Below, one piece after another: positions 33,200 through 40,786 of a stretch of 64,000 bases of DNA. The stretch is from the NCBI GenBank assembly GCA_946498245.1, contig CAMMNN010000003.1, positions 62,001-126,000 on the forward strand, read 5' to 3'. The notes under the pieces were generated by a model. It saw only the letters and a list, made by a program, of their open reading frames with translations. It was not told the DNA's origin and made no database searches. The stretch's first letter is position 1, and each line of letters opens with the position of its first letter. Position numbers and translations under genes: made by a program. The stretch is from an uncultured Clostridium sp. (GTDB lineage Bacteria; Bacillota; Clostridia; Lachnospirales; Lachnospiraceae).

Positions 33200-35554
33200 T
33201 TAGCTACGTTCTCTTTTTCCCTGGATTTCTTCTCTGTCTTCCGGCTTTTCCTGGCTTTTTCTCCGCTTTTTGCAATTTCCCTGTCCCTCCTGTTTTTTTG
33301 AGGGAATCTCCTGCACAGGAACTTTGGACAGATTTTCCTGGTTTCGCCCATTTTCCGGCTGATATACTTTTTCCAGGCGCAGAGTCCCGTCCTTTTGCAA
33401 GGTCGCTCTGGTTTCCGGAAGAAGATTGGGGGCTTTTTGTCCCTCTGGCAGTTCGTAGTACGTTTTTCCGTTTTCGTGGATTGTCTGATACGCTCCCTGC
33501 GGTTTTTCGTAATGCCCTGCATCATACCGCATATAGCGTTTTCCATCCCGTTCCGCCAGATACGACGCTCCGCCGCCGGTTTCCATTCCTGCGCCGGAGG
33601 CGTGTCCGTTCCTGCCTCCGCCTGTCGGCTGCACAGAACCATAGGGACGTCCTAATTCCGCAAACTGCGGTGCCGCTCCTCCTCTGGAGCCTCCTGTCAC
33701 GCCGCCCTCCGGCAGTTTCCCGGACGCATTTCCAGAACCTCCTGCTTCAATCCCCGAATGATGTCCTCCGGCAGTTTCTGCATGGTTTCCGCCGCTGATA
33801 CCAGGAACGCCCTTGGTCATCCCAGAGGAAACAGCAGACATTCCGTGTAGTCCATCCAGGGCTGCATCGGAATTTGTTAAGTTGCCATCCGCGCTGACGG
33901 CTCCCACTGATCCGCCCTCTGGCGCCGACGGCATCGCTCCAATTTCATTACCCGCGAAACCGGATATTCCTTCCGTTTCAGCAGCCATGCCAGAATCACT
34001 TCCGTCTATTCCAGACATATCGCTTCCCAAGGAAGCTCCTCCTGCTATCTCTCCATAGCTTTCAATTCCCGTACCAGTATCCCAGGTTCCAGCTCCCGCA
34101 TCATCCAAAGCAGATATGCCATCTGCATTCTCCGACCAGGTTCTTTCCTGTTCTCCATCGGAAAGGGGAATCGTCCCAGCTTCGTCAACTGCTCCAGGCC
34201 CAGATTCCTCTGATAGCTCTGGAGTATTTTCTCTGTTCTCCCCCGCAGGGATTCCACTGGTTTCCGGGAAAAGACCGCCTGGTTCTGCTGATTCCGGCAG
34301 ATTTCCCATACCATCTTCCACCATGGGGTTTCCCTCTGGTTCTCCAAATGGTTTTCCGCTCTGGTTACCGCTTACAGCATCTCCATCCAGAGGTGCAAAT
34401 GCTGGTCCCGCATTTTCTTTTCCAAGATTCTCCAGCTCCAGAGAATGATCGGGACTGAGATTGTCTTTTCCAAATCCGTTTCCTCCCAGCAAATCGGCCT
34501 GACCCGGCATTCCGTCTGCATCAGAAACTGGGGCATTTCCAAGCGGGATTCCTTTCCCATTTCCGAAATCCATTGGACCAGGCCCAGGTTTTCCGCCCGT
34601 TCCCGGTTTGGGGCCGGCGCTGCCTGCAGTTCCGCCGCCTGCTCCTTTTCCAAATCCGCCTCCCATGTGCAGAAGTCGTCCAGCCATAAGCAGTGCGCCC
34701 ATGCCTCCCATTCCGCCTCCGCTTCTTCCGAGATTCACTCCAAGAGAACCCATATAGGAATCCAGTTTCGCCGTTATCTTGCAAAAACCAATCAGGCACA
34801 TGGTGGCCGCAAAAAATTTAGTAAAGCCATACATACTTGCAGACAGGTTCCCGTATGCAGAAAGAAACATCTTCATGCACCAGGCATCTAAAATGATGAT
34901 TAAGACCTGCCCTCCAAACATTTTTACCCAGGATGCCAGGATCCCGCTGGTCGCCTTGGAACCGCCTGTGGCAAAGGCCAAGGGCGCCGTATAGGAAAAT
35001 ACGCCTAACAGCACATACCGTTCTGCCAGAATGAACATCATCTTAAAATAGTTCCATGCCACCACAAACTGCAGAATCAAGGAAAGCAGGCTGATACTTA
35101 AAGCATCGATTCCAATGGCAGAAACAAGCCCTTCCGCAGTGGATACATAGCTGCTAAAGGAAGCAACCGGAATGGAAGTTCCCGTTACCCACTGGTATGG
35201 CGTTCCTGCCAGGTTCAGGATATAATTTACCACATCCCTGGAATACGCAATAAAAAGCAGGCAGGCGGCTGAACGGAAGATCAGCTCTACCGGATCCTCC
35301 GATGCGGCCCCCAGCCTGCCAAACATTCCTTTAAAAAGCTGCCAGACCAGTATCATCAACAGAAGCATAATCCCTATCGGCATGATTACATTGTTATACA
35401 AATCCCCGACAACTCCGAACAAATCTTCAAACAAGTCCAAATCGCAGGACAAAAGCTCCGTAAACATACTGCTGGACATATCCATCAAATCTACAATTAT
35501 CTGGACGCACATTTCCTTTACTGCGCCAAATAATAATTCCAAAAGCCAACCCAT
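33200..35554 (-). CDS. TrbL/VirB6-like conjugation channel protein with Gly/Ser-rich tail
   Basis: The 784-residue protein has at least six hydrophobic segments in the first 300 residues (YNNVIMPIGIMLLLMILVWQLF, then several around 85-280), as expected for the polytopic VirB6/TrbL inner-membrane component. The rest is long, low-complexity and dominated by Gly, Ser, Glu and Pro, probably disordered. A short Tyr-rich C-terminal motif (GAYQTIHENGKTYYELPEGQ) may bind partners. It follows the pilin-like gene by 60 bases. The assignment rests on topology and on the position between the pilin and the VirB1-like protein. Confidence 0.75.
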   Translation of the reverse strand: MGWLLELLFGAVKEMCVQIIVDLMDMSSSMFTELLSCDLDLFEDLFGVVGDLYNNVIMPIGIMLLLMILVWQLFKGMFGRLGAASEDPVELIFRSAACLLFIAYSRDVVNYILNLAGTPYQWVTGTSIPVASFSSYVSTAEGLVSAIGIDALSISLLSLILQFVVAWNYFKMMFILAERYVLLGVFSYTAPLAFATGGSKATSGILASWVKMFGGQVLIIILDAWCMKMFLSAYGNLSASMYGFTKFFAATMCLIGFCKITAKLDSYMGSLGVNLGRSGGGMGGMGALLMAGRLLHMGGGFGKGAGGGTAGSAGPKPGTGGKPGPGPMDFGNGKGIPLGNAPVSDADGMPGQADLLGGNGFGKDNLSPDHSLELENLGKENAGPAFAPLDGDAVSGNQSGKPFGEPEGNPMVEDGMGNLPESAEPGGLFPETSGIPAGENRENTPELSEESGPGAVDEAGTIPLSDGEQERTWSENADGISALDDAGAGTWDTGTGIESYGEIAGGASLGSDMSGIDGSDSGMAAETEGISGFAGNEIGAMPSAPEGGSVGAVSADGNLTNSDAALDGLHGMSAVSSGMTKGVPGISGGNHAETAGGHHSGIEAGGSGNASGKLPEGGVTGGSRGGAAPQFAELGRPYGSVQPTGGGRNGHASGAGMETGGGASYLAERDGKRYMRYDAGHYEKPQGAYQTIHENGKTYYELPEGQKAPNLLPETRATLQKDGTLRLEKVYQPENGRNQENLSKVPVQEIPSKKQEGQGNCKKRRKSQEKPEDREEIQGKRERS

Positions 35555-35614
35555 TCGGCCCCTTTAAGCCGCTCACCTCCTTTGCCGGGAGAGCGCCGGC
35601 ATCTTGTTATTTTC

Positions 35615-35959
35615 CTACGGTGAAAACATACTCTTCGGAATAATGCTTTCCATGTATGTTACGATTGCACCCAATGTCATCAGCGCCGCCCAACAGACGA
35701 TAATGCGCTTTAACCAGCTCCGGGATTCATCCACAGTCTTCCCGGAACGGGAAAAGTTCATAAGAAACAGGCAGACAGCCGCGCATACGACGGCGGCCAC
35801 GGTCGCCAGTCCCGCCACATCCGTATAAACTTTCTGCATGGCCGTTTTGGCCGTATCAAAGATGTCCGCATAGGCTGTCTGGCTCATGGCAACGGTCATC
35901 AGAAAAACGGTATAGAACCGTCCCAGAAACCCTGGCACTTTCTCTGTCCACTTTGTCAT
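35615..35959 (-). CDS. TrbC/VirB2-like pilin of the conjugation system
   Basis: About 114 residues from the ATG at 35959. A signal-like hydrophobic helix ends at SQTAYADIF, and two further helices follow (VAAVVCAAVCLFLMNF and IVCWAALMTLGAIVTYM), which is the pattern of TrbC/VirB2-type pilins. The reading frame extends upstream to 36082, but that section runs through the leader terminator and is not expected to be translated. It is the first gene of the conjugation operon, behind a promoter-leader module at 36064-36195. Confidence 0.75.
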   Translation of the reverse strand: MTKWTEKVPGFLGRFYTVFLMTVAMSQTAYADIFDTAKTAMQKVYTDVAGLATVAAVVCAAVCLFLMNFSRSGKTVDESRSWLKRIIVCWAALMTLGAIVTYMESIIPKSMFSP

Positions 35960-36063
35960 AAAGGCAAGCTTTCCCTGCCTTTCACGTTCTCTCAGAAAAT
36001 CCCCTCCTTCCCAACGCGCGAAACACGTTCTTTTCTCAAAGACTTCGCCCGGTTTTTTCGCAC

Positions 36064-36097
36064 AAAAAAAGCAACCACCCAAAAAAGTGATTGCTCT
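36064..36097 (-). terminator. Leader terminator (attenuator) of the conjugation operon
   Basis: On the minus strand GCAATCAC ... GTGGTTGC is followed by TTTTTTTGTGCG. A second perfect hairpin, CACAGGG-GTAA-CCCTGTG, lies at 36130-36147 between it and the promoter and could act as an antiterminator or protein-binding element. Placement and tail sequence match the attenuator at 9274-9305. Confidence 0.75.
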
Positions 36098-36166
36098 TTT
36101 CCCTTTTCTGCACAGCTTTCACGGCTCTCCACAGGGGTAACCCTGTGCGCGAAAACTGATGATACC

Positions 36167-36195
36167 ATTATAAATTTCCTATAATCGCAAGTCAA
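36167..36195 (-). promoter_or_regulatory. Vegetative promoter of the conjugation operon
   Basis: TTGACT and TATAAT lie 17 bases apart on the minus strand. The surrounding bases (TTGACTTGC, then TATAATGGTATCATCAG) repeat those of the S1-protein promoter. The transcript runs through an attenuator before the pilin gene. Confidence 0.85.
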
Positions 36196-36219
36196 TGCAA
36201 TCCCTGTCCTAATATAGTA

Positions 36220-36663
36220 TCATTTCTGTCCTTCCTTACGCTGTACTGCCTCCTCAATTTTTTTGTAATTTTTCCAGAGGTACATTTCTCCTATGCAGGT
36301 AAATGCCCCGGCTATCTTTCCCATTTTCATATAGGCGTCCAGGCTTTCATCCAAAGTTTTAATCGTACCCAGATGGATCTGGGATTTTCCCTCTCTCCTT
36401 CCATATACGCTTATTTCTAAATAGCAGCCAATGTAGATTCCTTCACTTCCTCCTGTTTCCACAATCGCCCGCACCAGATCATATTCCGGCGAAAGCGAAG
36501 TTGGGGAACTGCTGTCCGCCAATGCATAATCAATGCAGTTTGTGGATGATTCCAATTCTTCCATACTGCTTAAATACGCCCACACAGTACGAAAAAGCTG
36601 TCCCGGCGTAATCAGAACCTTTTCCGGTTCTATCAGGGCATCATATTCCGGTTTTATATACAT
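36220..36663 (-). CDS. ICE protein of unknown function
   Basis: A 147-residue protein from the ATG at 36663, which has AAGGGGAG upstream. It starts MYIKPEYDALIEPEKVLITP, has an all-alpha/beta look with LVRAIVETGGSEGIYIGCYL, and a hydrophobic but not membrane-spanning segment (IAGAFTCIGEMYLW). It contains no recognised motif. A strong hairpin (36683-36727) separates it from the next gene upstream, so it needs its own promoter or read-through. It lies immediately upstream of the pilin promoter and may be regulatory. Confidence 0.55.
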   Translation of the reverse strand: MYIKPEYDALIEPEKVLITPGQLFRTVWAYLSSMEELESSTNCIDYALADSSSPTSLSPEYDLVRAIVETGGSEGIYIGCYLEISVYGRREGKSQIHLGTIKTLDESLDAYMKMGKIAGAFTCIGEMYLWKNYKKIEEAVQRKEGQK

Positions 36664-36682
36664 ATTTAACTCCCCTTCGGGA

Positions 36683-36727
36683 TAAAAATCCCCCATCAAG
36701 GACTTTAGTGCCTGACAGGGGATTTTT
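36683..36727. terminator. Intrinsic terminator between two small ICE genes
   Basis: AAAAATCCCC and GGGGATTTTT arms (extended imperfectly by CATCAAGG / CCTGACA) enclose a loop of about 11 bases with A- and T-runs on both strands. It ends the transcript of the 77-residue gene. Confidence 0.75.
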
Positions 36728-36756
36728 CCTTACACCGTCTTACTTATGCCGTCCAG

Positions 36757-36990
36757 TTAAGCCGCCAGACCCATTCTTCCTCGAATCACATCCTCTTTTT
36801 CTATAATGTAATAATAAGAAGTGGTTTCCACCCGGATGTAATCCGCCGCGACTTCCAGGATTCTCCTTACTTTATCCGTCCAATACAATGTGTTCCCATG
36901 TGCATACGCCAGCTCCTCCCCAACTACAATGGGAAGCTGCACTTCTCCACTGGTACAAATAATCTGTTTTGCCTTCAACTGATTCGTCAT
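36757..36990 (-). CDS. Small ICE protein, unrecognised
   Basis: The 77-residue protein starts with ATG after AGGAGG. It reads as a compact beta-rich fold (KQIICTSGEVQLPIVVGEEL, TTSYYYIIEKEDVIRG) with few charged clusters and no membrane segment. It follows the 141-residue gene by 16 bases. No family is recognised. The good ribosome binding site and operon position make it likely to be real. Confidence 0.6.
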   Translation of the reverse strand: MTNQLKAKQIICTSGEVQLPIVVGEELAYAHGNTLYWTDKVRRILEVAADYIRVETTSYYYIIEKEDVIRGRMGLAA

Positions 36991-37006
36991 AAGCCATCCT
37001 CCTGTC

Positions 37007-37432
37007 TTATCCTGCCATCTGATTTAGGGAAAATACACTAATCCGGTTTGTGTAGTCAAGTCTTTTCCCATTTTCAAAGACAAACTCCAGTTTCCTAACG
37101 GTAAATGGCACATTCTTCGTCTGCCGGAAGTTAAAAATCTCAACCTGAATGTCCGTTATGATAGTTGCACGCAGCCGTTTCTCAAAAAACTCATAGGGAA
37201 AGCGTACTATCCCGGCTCTTGTCCGGATTTTTCCTGCCAGGATTCCATTTTTACGCACCATCCATTTTTCACGCCCCGACTGCAGCCTGATTCTTACCGG
37301 CTCCGGCATTTCTGCCGTCACACTGTTTAACATCAAAACACAGTGTGACGGCATATGCCCTTCCTCCAATGCCTCAACCGTTAAAATAATTTCTTTGAGC
37401 CCCTTTCTTCTCAATCTCCTTCCCCTTTCCAT
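37007..37432 (-). CDS. ICE protein of unknown function containing an intragenic hairpin
   Basis: The 141-residue protein is basic, with an N-terminal RRLRRKGLK run and a beta-rich core (IITDIQVEIFNFRQTKNVPF, then VRKLEFVFENGKRLDYTNR). The best ribosome binding site, AAAGGAGG, is 17 bases from the ATG, so another start codon may be used. The coding sequence holds a perfect 13-bp inverted repeat at 37314-37352. The upstream 350-base leader contains a promoter, an attenuator and further inverted repeats. No family is recognised. Confidence 0.55.
   Translation of the reverse strand: MERGRRLRRKGLKEIILTVEALEEGHMPSHCVLMLNSVTAEMPEPVRIRLQSGREKWMVRKNGILAGKIRTRAGIVRFPYEFFEKRLRATIITDIQVEIFNFRQTKNVPFTVRKLEFVFENGKRLDYTNRISVFSLNQMAG
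37314..37352. repeat. Perfect 13-bp inverted repeat inside a small ICE gene
   Basis: GCCGTCACACTGT (37314-37326) and ACAGTGTGACGGC (37340-37352) are exact inverted repeats with a 13-base loop. Such a perfect stem is unusual in coding sequence and suggests a protein-binding or processing site, or RNA regulation. Confidence 0.7.
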
Positions 37433-37487
37433 TCTTTTTATATCTGGTTTTCCTCCTTTCCGTACTGCCTATCCCTTTCAGGCAATC

Positions 37488-37512
37488 GAGCAGGGGAAGA
37501 TTTCCCCTGCTC
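37488..37512. repeat. Perfect 11-bp inverted repeat, candidate oriT or protein-binding site
   Basis: GAGCAGGGGAA and TTCCCCTGCTC are perfect inverted arms around GAT. No T-run follows on either strand, so it is not a simple terminator. It lies between the leader attenuator and the 141-residue gene. Confidence 0.6.
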
Positions 37513-37614
37513 AATCATCCCACACGAACATTCCGCACTATCGTGCTCCATGTTCTTACGCCCGTCAAACGGCATTTCATGTAAACATGATGCCTCTTTC
37601 CGGGCTTGTGCAAC

Positions 37615-37652
37615 AAAAAAAGACGCCGCATTTTCCTAAAAAAATGAGCGTC
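37615..37652 (-). terminator. Leader terminator (attenuator), third copy of the module
   Basis: On the minus strand GACGCTCATTTTT pairs with AAAATGCGGCGTC (imperfect), followed by TTTTTTTGTTGCAC. The T-run and the downstream GTTGCAC resemble the GTGC tail of the other two attenuators. It sits about 140 bases downstream of its promoter. Confidence 0.65.
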
Positions 37653-37797
37653 ATTCTTTGTGTCTTTTTCCAGCAGACCGGCACCGGTCCGCAAAGCGCA
37701 GTCAGAACTACCAAAGTATCTGACCTTCCTGCCTGAACAGGAACAAAATTTTTCTATATCTTCTGCCTCACAGAGATATAAAAATCAATACACTCGT

Positions 37798-37826
37798 ATA
37801 GTAACATGGTTTGAGAGAGGTGTCAA
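37798..37826 (-). promoter_or_regulatory. Vegetative promoter driving the small ICE gene operon
   Basis: On the minus strand TTGACA and TACTAT are 17 bases apart. It is the third strong promoter in the element that is followed by a leader terminator, here before the genes at 37432 and below. Confidence 0.8.
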
Positions 37827-37964
37827 TTTTCTTCCGGTCTCTATTGCGTCCCAAATCCGTTCCATTTTAGAGTGCTTTTATGATGTTCCCTATTTTGCCT
37901 CCTGAAGCCGGCTTGCTATTCTGGTCCGGTCGTTTTCCGGTATCCCCAGCGCCTCCATTGCAGC

Positions 37965-38519
37965 CTACCCTTCGTCCACCCTGGTATCCCGGTAATGCTC
38001 CAGGAGTTTCCGGCTCTCCTCCTCGTAGCCCCATAAAATACCTTCCACCGCTTTTAGTGCGCTCTCCCGCCAGCGAAAATATGTGCTGCGGTTGATCCGG
38101 ATGTTCTGCGGCAGATGCGGTTCCAGTTTACTGATAATCTCTCCAATGTTCATGGGCTGATAGGGTGACATATAGGTGTAATATAAAACCCAGTAAAATT
38201 TCTCTCCCTGTGGATGATATTTACGCATCAGCTCTACTGACTCATCAATCAGTTTCAAAAACTGATTGGAGCTGTTGATTGCTTCAACCCTGGAGCGGAT
38301 GTTTGCTTCGTCATTGTTGATGTCCATACCGGCCTGGTACACCGATTCCAAAAACTCATCCACATCCGTACCGTACTCTTTCCGAAATCGGTGGCTGACC
38401 TGCCCGATCTGAACCTGCATCCGCCAGGATACGGACCGGTAAATTTTAAACAACGCAATCACGTTGTGATACACACCGTCTTCCTTACTGTCTGTTACGA
38501 TAATACCGCTTTTACCCAT
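37965..38519 (-). CDS. ArpU/sigma region 4-like ICE regulator
   Basis: The 184-residue protein starts with ATG after GGAGGAATAAG. The N-terminal half is helical (HNVIALFKIYRSVSWRMQVQ). The C-terminus contains QPMNIGEIISKLEPHLPQ then INRSTYFRWRESALKAVEGI, a helix-turn-helix reminiscent of ArpU-type late regulators and sigma region 4. It is likely a transcription regulator of element genes. It is preceded by a hairpin after the ParB gene, so it may have its own promoter. Family membership is inferred from pattern only. Confidence 0.6.
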   Translation of the reverse strand: MGKSGIIVTDSKEDGVYHNVIALFKIYRSVSWRMQVQIGQVSHRFRKEYGTDVDEFLESVYQAGMDINNDEANIRSRVEAINSSNQFLKLIDESVELMRKYHPQGEKFYWVLYYTYMSPYQPMNIGEIISKLEPHLPQNIRINRSTYFRWRESALKAVEGILWGYEEESRKLLEHYRDTRVDEG

Positions 38520-38600
38520 ATGCTTATTCCTCCTGCAAATTTCAATTTTATTTTTGGCAGGTATAAAATTAGCTTTGGAATATTACAGTTTTGGTTTAAA

Positions 38601-38635
38601 CAGGAACCTTGTGCCAAATTGTCACAAAGTTCCTG
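38601..38635 (-). terminator. Hairpin after parB (terminator or binding site)
   Basis: On the minus strand CAGGAACTTTGTG and CACAAGGTTCCTG pair in 12 of 13 positions around ACAATTTGG, followed by TTTAAACC. It begins nine bases past the ParB stop. The T-run is short, so a terminator is only one reading; a partition site for ParB is another. Confidence 0.5.
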
Positions 38636-38643
38636 CATTTATA

Positions 38644-39519
38644 TCAGTTTTGTTCTTTCCTCCATCGTTCCAGCAAGTCAAAGATAATCGTTTCTATCTG
38701 CTGCCTGCTGTACCCTTCCGGAAAATACTCTTTGATTTTTTTTGATGAAAGTGATACATGAAACTGCTCAGGTTTTCTCATGAGAACTGTTGCAATATGT
38801 CTCTTATCCAAATTGCCAGCTTCACTCTCCTTTTTCAACTCATCAGCCTGCGTCGGCCCCGGCGCAGAACCATTTAGTAGAATTTGTTCCCACACCAGCT
38901 TTTGCTCATCTTCTCTCAAATAGGACAGCCGCTCTGCTGATGTCTGAGAAATTCTTCTCGCATCCACGTATTCCAAAAGTTCCGGAATCAGATATGTTAA
39001 GCGGATATATCGAAAAACAGTTCTTCCACTTTCACGCGCTATTTCGCCTACTACCTCCGCTGTATGGCTATCACCTTTAGCTCCCTGATGTTTTAGCGCG
39101 TCCATTTTCATTCGATACGCTTTTGCCTTTTCCGATGGCAGAAGATTTTTTCGCTGAATATTTGAATCTACCACAAGAATTTTGGCTTCATCGTCCGACA
39201 AATCACGGATAATGACCGGCATATCTGACAAGCCAGCCATTTCGCAAGCTCGTTTCCTTCGATGCCCGGAAACAATCTCATAACCATTATCTCGTTTCCT
39301 CACAATACCAGGAGTCAACACTCCATAAATTTTGATACTCTCCACCAACTCTTCCATTTCTTCATCGTCAACAACTCGAAAAGGATGCTCCTTAAACGTA
39401 TGCAAACAATTTATAGAAATAGAAACCAACTTGCCGTTTTCGTCGTCCTCTTTTATGATTCCGCCTAAAAGTTCATCATAAGATGTAAACTTGATTTTTT
39501 CAGCACTCCTATTTTTCAC
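38644..39519 (-). CDS. ParB/Spo0J family partition protein
   Basis: About 291 residues from a GTG at 39519 with GGAGGTGC eight bases upstream; a TTG at 39525 is less well spaced. The N-terminal ParB/sulfiredoxin domain carries HPFRVVDDEEMEELVESIK, TPGIVRKRDNGYEIVSGHRR (the CTP-binding GHRR box) and VIIRDLSDDEAKILVV. A KorB-like helix-turn-helix follows (VGEIARESGRTVFRYIRLT). It overlaps the end of parA. It should load at an element centromere and secure inheritance of the replicating circle. ParB sites were not located. Confidence 0.9.
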   Translation of the reverse strand: MKNRSAEKIKFTSYDELLGGIIKEDDENGKLVSISINCLHTFKEHPFRVVDDEEMEELVESIKIYGVLTPGIVRKRDNGYEIVSGHRRKRACEMAGLSDMPVIIRDLSDDEAKILVVDSNIQRKNLLPSEKAKAYRMKMDALKHQGAKGDSHTAEVVGEIARESGRTVFRYIRLTYLIPELLEYVDARRISQTSAERLSYLREDEQKLVWEQILLNGSAPGPTQADELKKESEAGNLDKRHIATVLMRKPEQFHVSLSSKKIKEYFPEGYSRQQIETIIFDLLERWRKEQN

Positions 39520-40294
39520 TAGCAAGCACCTCCTCTGTCAGCGCAGTGTATCCTTCCGCTACAATTCCTGTTGGCGCATGAAGAAAAATACTTTTCCCTT
39601 CTGCGCTTGTCTCGGCAGCTTTAATAGAAAGCGGAATCACCGCATCAAAAACACGGATTTTTTCTCCATAGACACTCCGAATTTTTGCCGCTATATCCTT
39701 CGCATAATTTGTGCGGCGATCCACCTTAGTAATAAGAATCCCTTCTATCTCTAGGCCCGGATTAAGCTGTCTATGTACTCTTCCGATTGTTTTAATTAAC
39801 TGTTGAAGCCCTTTTACGGGCAAATAAGCTGCCTCCACTGGTATGAGAACACTATCCGCTGCTACCAACGCATTTACTGTCATCATTCCCAAAGACGGCA
39901 TTGTATCAATCAGAATATAATCATAGTCCTCTCTAATCTCATTGACATACTGCCTGAGAATTGTTTCTCTGCTCATCACATTAACTAATGTAGTCTCTAA
40001 ACCAGCCAATTCAATATTGGCAGGTAAAAAATCTACATTTTCTTCATGACGGAGAATCCCATCTGTTCTCCCAAAGGGCTCATCATTGATTACACGCTCC
40101 AACATGGTTACCAAGGTAATCTCCAAGTCATCTGGTTCTGTAATCCCTAAACTAGCCGACATACTTCCTTGTGCATCTGCATCAATGAGAAGAACTCGTT
40201 TCCCTCTTCTTGCCAGCCCAATTCCTAAATTTACACAGCTTGTACTTTTTCCAACGCCGCCTTTTTGACTCGCAATCGTAATTATTTTTCCCAT
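39509..40294 (-). CDS. ParA/Soj family partition ATPase
   Basis: A 261-residue ATPase from the ATG at 40294. The deviant Walker A motif KGGVGKST lies at residues 10-17, the A' motif is LIDADAQGSMSASLG, and Walker B is DYILIDTMPSLGMMTVNAL. No N-terminal helix-turn-helix is present, so it is of the short Soj type. It is overlapped by ParB (17 bases) and overlaps the DUF6075 gene at its own start. With the replication initiator it makes the element look plasmid-like. Confidence 0.95.
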   Translation of the reverse strand: MGKIITIASQKGGVGKSTSCVNLGIGLARRGKRVLLIDADAQGSMSASLGITEPDDLEITLVTMLERVINDEPFGRTDGILRHEENVDFLPANIELAGLETTLVNVMSRETILRQYVNEIREDYDYILIDTMPSLGMMTVNALVAADSVLIPVEAAYLPVKGLQQLIKTIGRVHRQLNPGLEIEGILITKVDRRTNYAKDIAAKIRSVYGEKIRVFDAVIPLSIKAAETSAEGKSIFLHAPTGIVAEGYTALTEEVLASEK

Positions 40295-40704
40295 TTCCTT
40301 TCTCCTTCGTTGCAATATTCTGGGTAACGGATTTTTATCGCCTCCCAAAAGTATGGGGCGAAACCACAGCAGAATAAATCCGATACAGAATACTCTCTAC
40401 TTTCTTTTAACTGCTCTTCCTGATGATTGAATTCATACACACTCGGAGTAACATCTGTATAAAGGTTAAAAGCAAGCCGAGTAATCCGCATACTTCCTGA
40501 TGTCTGCCATCCCTCACGCAGACATCTCAATTTTACCTGTCCCGTCTTAAAATCGTAAATCCTATCTACATTTTTTCGTGTATCTTCGCAGATTCCCAGG
40601 CAATATACCAATGATGCATGGTATGAATCCTGGTATCGGCATCGCAGCAAATTCTTATAAAAGAAATCCCTATGGCTGCTGTCTACAAATTGAATATCTC
40701 CCAT
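40282..40704 (-). CDS. DUF6075 family ICE protein
   Basis: About 140 residues from the ATG at 40704 with AAAGGAG upstream. It shows the DUF6075 hallmarks: HRDFFYKNLLRCRYQDSYH, LVYCLGICEDTRKNVDRIYD, REGWQTSGSMRITRLAFNLY and a closing FCCGFAPYFWEAIKIRYPEY. The family is widespread next to parA in Clostridia elements. Its biochemical function is unknown. It lacks signal peptide or membrane helix. It is the first gene of the parAB operon and is separated from the integrase by a terminator. Confidence 0.85.
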   Translation of the reverse strand: MGDIQFVDSSHRDFFYKNLLRCRYQDSYHASLVYCLGICEDTRKNVDRIYDFKTGQVKLRCLREGWQTSGSMRITRLAFNLYTDVTPSVYEFNHQEEQLKESREYSVSDLFCCGFAPYFWEAIKIRYPEYCNEGERKWEK

Positions 40705-40722
40705 ATCATTTTCTCCTTTCAC

Positions 40723-40768
40723 AAAAAGCGGTAAGATTCTCCTTTTGATTGGGATTCTCTTACCGCTT
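40723..40768 (-). terminator. Terminator downstream of the integrase
   Basis: On the minus strand GCGGTAAGAGAATC pairs with GAATCTTACCGC around CCAATCAAAAGGA and is followed by TTTTTGTG. It lies 19 bases from the integrase stop and ends its transcript before the parAB operon. Confidence 0.85.
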
Positions 40769-40786
40769 CCAGTATAAATTTCCTAT

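Larger units (their letters stand above)
37433..37964. other. 532-bp non-coding region with promoter, attenuator and inverted repeats
   Basis: No convincing gene is present. Reading on the minus strand it holds a promoter (37798-37826), a leader with short stems (for example GTCAGA/TCTGAC near 37700-37725), an attenuator (37615-37652), an imperfect inverted repeat GGCATTTCATG/CATGATGCC (37571-37594) and a perfect one (37488-37512). It is the largest gene-free stretch of the element. A cis-acting role such as oriT or a structured leader is possible. Confidence 0.6.

Noticed and set aside
33187-33642. A 151-codon basic frame at the end of the VirB6-like gene
   Set aside because: Shadow of a low-complexity coding region; no ribosome binding site or motif.
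35960-36082. Upstream extension of the pilin-like gene
   Set aside because: The added codons lie in the leader terminator; the internal ATG gives a normal signal-like N-terminus.
35992-36195. A 67-codon frame in the leader of the conjugation operon
   Set aside because: Its ATG overlaps the -10 element and would not be in the transcript, and the frame runs through the terminator.
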